The translations under genes and the position numbers were made by a program. A stretch of 7,476 nucleotides of DNA from an uncultured Flammeovirgaceae bacterium (GTDB lineage: Bacteria; Bacteroidota; Bacteroidia; Cytophagales; Cyclobacteriaceae): positions 1 through 7,476 of the forward strand of contig CAMLLI010000186.1 of NCBI GenBank assembly GCA_946480685.1. Reading direction: 5' to 3'. This document shows, piece after piece, positions 5,666 to 7,476 of the stretch. The notes below the pieces were generated by a model that saw only the letters and a program-made list of their open reading frames with translations, did not search any database and was not told the origin of the DNA. How positions within the stretch are numbered: the first letter of the stretch is position 1; each line of letters opens with the position of its first letter.

Positions 5666-6458
5666 GCAAAATGGTTAAAGTTTTAAATCCGATTTGGTGT
5701 AACAGCACAGCCGTGCTTTCGAACTGATTAACAAGATCATCCGGATGATGCGCATCGCTGCTGAGGGTAACGGGTATATTTTTCTGAAGTATATATTCGA
5801 GTATACGCGGACCCGGATATGGTGTAGATGATTTTTTCTGGTAGAGTCCGCGGGTGTTTACTTCGATGATCGCTCCGCTCGCGGCAATGACGTCAATTGT
5901 CTTTTTTACTTCCTGCTGGTACCAGGCATCGTCTTCGTTAAAAAGTTTGCCGTCTATATTCTGTATCTTGATCTTGTCGAGATGTCCTACAACCGTAGGA
6001 CAGGCAGTGTTGATCATTTCGCGCGTAAGTTCATAGTAACGTACCAGCGTATCGCGAATGTTGTTCCTGAATATTTTCTCGTAACCTTCCAGGAAGAAAG
6101 CGTGCGTGCCGTCAATCTCCCAGCGTGTTCCATCCGGAAGCTGATCAACAAAATGAATGGAGCCGATGGTATAGTCAAGTTTATCGCGGAAATCATTTGG
6201 TGAAATCACTCCCGGTATAAAATCAATCTCCAGACTGGTATATATTTCGGTACGCGAACCTTTCTTCAACGCATTTACTTCGTGCAGGTATGCGTTGAGA
6301 CTTTCCGGTTTCATGCACCACTTGCTTGGGAAAGGCAAAGGCGCGTGCGATGAAAGTCCGAGACTGATCATATTCAGTTCTTCTGCCTTGCGGATGTAAT
6401 CCTGTATCGGACCTTTACCATCACAGTATGCGTTGTGTGTATGAAAATTAGACCACAT
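5610..6458 (-). CDS. PHP-domain phosphoesterase, histidinol-phosphatase (HisK/HisJ) type
   Basis: This 282-residue cytoplasmic metal-dependent hydrolase carries a complete PHP ligand set: H6-T-H8, D13, H38 in SSHAPLPF, E77 in SLEIDF, H102 in IGSIHFVD, H159 in VGHLDK, and D235 with H237 in SSDAHH. E199 in IIEVNTRG is also family-typical. Such enzymes use a trinuclear metal site to hydrolyse phosphomonoesters, classically histidinol phosphate. No histidine genes are near. The gene instead overlaps a putative transporter and lies among aminophosphonate genes, so the real substrate may be another phosphoester. A PHP enzyme from Eggerthella is known to act on a cyclic phosphate of C-P lyase metabolism, but no C-P lyase gene is seen here. 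Genuine histidinol phosphatase activity remains the default reading. The ATG at 6458 places the HxH motif at residue 6, as usual. It diverges from the FAD oxidoreductase. Confidence 0.88.
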   Translation of the reverse strand: MWSNFHTHNAYCDGKGPIQDYIRKAEELNMISLGLSSHAPLPFPSKWCMKPESLNAYLHEVNALKKGSRTEIYTSLEIDFIPGVISPNDFRDKLDYTIGSIHFVDQLPDGTRWEIDGTHAFFLEGYEKIFRNNIRDTLVRYYELTREMINTACPTVVGHLDKIKIQNIDGKLFNEDDAWYQQEVKKTIDVIAASGAIIEVNTRGLYQKKSSTPYPGPRILEYILQKNIPVTLSSDAHHPDDLVNQFESTAVLLHQIGFKTLTILHEGRWQSFRYNEQGIILR

Positions 6459-6479
6459 ATACAGGTTTAGCGTTCAAAG

Positions 6480-6512
6480 TTTATTGTTAAATGTTGCAAG
6501 AAAAACAATAAA
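6480..6512. repeat. 9-bp inverted repeat upstream of the PHP gene
   Basis: TTTATTGTT (6480-6488) is the exact reverse complement of AACAATAAA (6504-6512), with a 15-nt spacer. It lies about 22-54 bp upstream of the PHP start codon, in the expected promoter zone of that gene. It is AT-rich and could arise by chance, but its place fits an operator. Read on the minus strand, TAAACTTTG follows at 6484-6476, a -7-like box with one extra base. Confidence 0.4.
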
Positions 6513-6543
6513 GCGCAACCTTAACAAAATGATAAACCGCGAG

Positions 6544-6580
6544 ATGGATCGTTAATCCATGCAAACATCAACCTTTGATG
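6544..6580. promoter_or_regulatory. Two adjacent palindromes, candidate operators for the FAD oxidoreductase gene
   Basis: The first palindrome is ATGGAT (6544-6549) with ATCCAT (6555-6560) and a 5-nt spacer. The second is CATCAA (6566-6571) with TTGATG (6575-6580) and a 3-nt spacer. Their centres are about 21 bp apart, two helical turns. They lie immediately upstream of the -7 box at 6589 and cover the region where the -33 element should be. No regulator gene is in the window and no known regulator consensus is recognised. Confidence 0.45.
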
Positions 6581-6588
6581 CCGGACAG

Positions 6589-6596
6589 TAATTTTG
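6589..6596 (+). promoter_or_regulatory. Bacteroidetes -7 promoter box for the FAD oxidoreductase gene
   Basis: TAATTTTG matches the Bacteroidetes -7 consensus TAnnTTTG exactly. Transcription would begin near 6603, leaving a leader of about 20 nt before the ATG at 6622. No clear TTG -33 element stands at the usual spacing. The region there is occupied by palindromes, which would fit an activator-dependent or repressible promoter. Confidence 0.6.
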
Positions 6597-6621
6597 AGAA
6601 GACTATAAATTTCAGTTGACT

Positions 6622-7476
6622 ATGGATCGCACAGCAGATATTGCCATTGTAGGTGCAGGTATTGTTGGACTTGCTCACGCTTACATGGCGCTTCGTAAAG
6701 GATATAAGGTAGTTTTATTTGAACGGGAACAATTTGCTGTGGGAGCTTCGATTCGAAACTTCGGACTGGTGTGGCCGATCGGACAGGAGCCTGGTGCTGG
6801 TCTGGATCGTGCGTTGCGTGCGCGCCAGCATTGGCATGAAGTTGCTGCGCAGGCAGGCTTCTGGATAAAGTCCAACGGATCATTACACCTCGCATACCAT
6901 GAAGATGAATGGACCGTGTTGAATGAATTTATAGAGCTCTACAAAGATGCAGGTTACAAATGTAGTTTGATGAATGCATCCCATGTGTCCGATAAATCTC
7001 CGGTGGTTCGTAAAGAAAATCTGTATGGAGGTTTGTGGAGCGAGACCGAAGGAACAGTATATGCACGTGAAGCCATCCGAAGAATACCACTGTGGCTGCA
7101 GGAAAAATTCGGATTGATACTCCGCTTTGGACACGTGGTAACGGAGATCGATGTGCCGCATGTAAAGACTGCACGCGAAAGCTGGCGCGCTGAAAAAGTA
7201 TTGGTTTGCAGCGGTGCTGACTTTGAGACACTATATCCTGCTATATACGATCAACATCCGCTCTCCAAATGTAAACTGCAGATGATGAAAGCTGTTACCG
7301 ACAAACCTGTAAATATAGGCCCTACGTTGTGTGCCGGTCTTACTTTGCGGCATTATGCGGCTTTTGGAAAATGTGCATCATTGAAAAAACTCGATGCCCG
7401 TTATGATCAGCAGTCCGAAGATTTTAAAAAGCACGGTGTACATGTATTACTGGCTCAGAATGAAGCCGGCGAACTG
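6622..7476 (+). CDS. FAD-dependent aminophosphonate oxidoreductase, TIGR03364 type (partial, C-terminus beyond window)
   Basis: My translation gives 285 open codons to the window end; the family is about 370 residues. The N-terminus has the FAD-binding Rossmann motif G11-A-G-I-V-G16 and the ribose-binding E34 after the second strand. The segment ASIRNFGLVWPIGQ (42-55) is diagnostic of the TIGR03364 clade, as are CKLQMM (217-222) and LTLRHY (240-245). The clade belongs to the DAO amine-oxidase superfamily and occurs with phosphonatase-like hydrolases such as the one at 590. Related enzymes (PbfC/PbfD type) have been reported to deaminate AEP or N-methyl-AEP oxidatively to phosphonoacetaldehyde, releasing ammonia or methylamine. 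Which substrate applies here cannot be read from the sequence. It is cytoplasmic and should feed the HAD hydrolase with aldehyde in place of PhnW. The ATG at 6622 puts the nucleotide-binding motif at the usual position, and an exact -7 box lies 26 bp upstream. Confidence 0.9.
   Translation, partial: MDRTADIAIVGAGIVGLAHAYMALRKGYKVVLFEREQFAVGASIRNFGLVWPIGQEPGAGLDRALRARQHWHEVAAQAGFWIKSNGSLHLAYHEDEWTVLNEFIELYKDAGYKCSLMNASHVSDKSPVVRKENLYGGLWSETEGTVYAREAIRRIPLWLQEKFGLILRFGHVVTEIDVPHVKTARESWRAEKVLVCSGADFETLYPAIYDQHPLSKCKLQMMKAVTDKPVNIGPTLCAGLTLRHYAAFGKCASLKKLDARYDQQSEDFKKHGVHVLLAQNEAGEL

Noticed and set aside
5854..6203. Plus-strand open frames of 60 and 73 codons within the PHP gene
   Set aside because: They are antisense shadows of a gene with a complete set of metal ligands.
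6620..7231. Several minus-strand open frames under the FAD oxidoreductase
   Set aside because: They overlap each other and a clear flavoenzyme with diagnostic motifs, and no start or promoter supports them.
1..7476. C-P lyase genes, PhnW transaminase, tRNA/rRNA genes, CRISPR arrays or insertion sequences
   Set aside because: None was seen on either strand. Every stretch longer than about 170 bp is covered by a supported gene.

Overview
The window looks like a chromosomal piece from a Bacteroidetes bacterium, most likely Cytophagales-like. This rests on the DUF5690-type membrane protein, a promoter element matching the Bacteroidetes -7 consensus (TAnnTTTG) ahead of the last gene, A-rich leaders instead of Shine-Dalgarno sites, and Ile-ATA/TATA-rich coding sequence at moderate GC. 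No species can be named from sequence alone.

Layout, left to right. A PhnZ-type HD-domain oxygenase runs off the left edge on the minus strand (1-463). A divergent 126-bp gap separates it from a phosphonatase-like HAD hydrolase (590-1282, plus). Four phased 11-bp TTAA repeats follow, then a small predicted secreted protein of unknown function (1333-1917, plus). A 13-bp perfect tandem repeat fills the convergent gap before a large minus-strand membrane protein with HAMP, GAF and Cache-like regions (1947-4226). Continuing on the minus strand are a DUF5690/MFS-like transporter (4340-5665) and, overlapping its start by 56 bp, a PHP-family phosphoesterase of histidinol-phosphatase type (5610-6458). 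A second divergent gap (6459-6621) holds three inverted repeats and a -7 box. The window ends inside a plus-strand FAD-dependent oxidoreductase (6622-7476) of the TIGR03364 type.

The theme is catabolism of 2-aminoethylphosphonate (AEP) and related aminophosphonates. By family knowledge, the FAD enzyme oxidatively deaminates AEP, N-methyl-AEP or a hydroxylated relative to a phosphonoaldehyde. The HAD hydrolase, which keeps the phosphonatase Schiff-base lysine, would cleave the C-P bond of that aldehyde. PhnZ would oxidatively cleave the C-P bond of (R)-1-hydroxy-AEP to glycine and phosphate. So two mechanistically different C-P cleaving enzymes sit back to back. The DUF5690 protein is a candidate uptake transporter, and the PHP enzyme, coupled to it by overlap, is a candidate phosphoester hydrolase. 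No PhnW transaminase, C-P lyase, PhnCDE transporter or PhnY dioxygenase lies in the window, although PhnY could lie beyond the left edge. The secreted protein and the HAMP/GAF/Cache protein have no clear link to the pathway.
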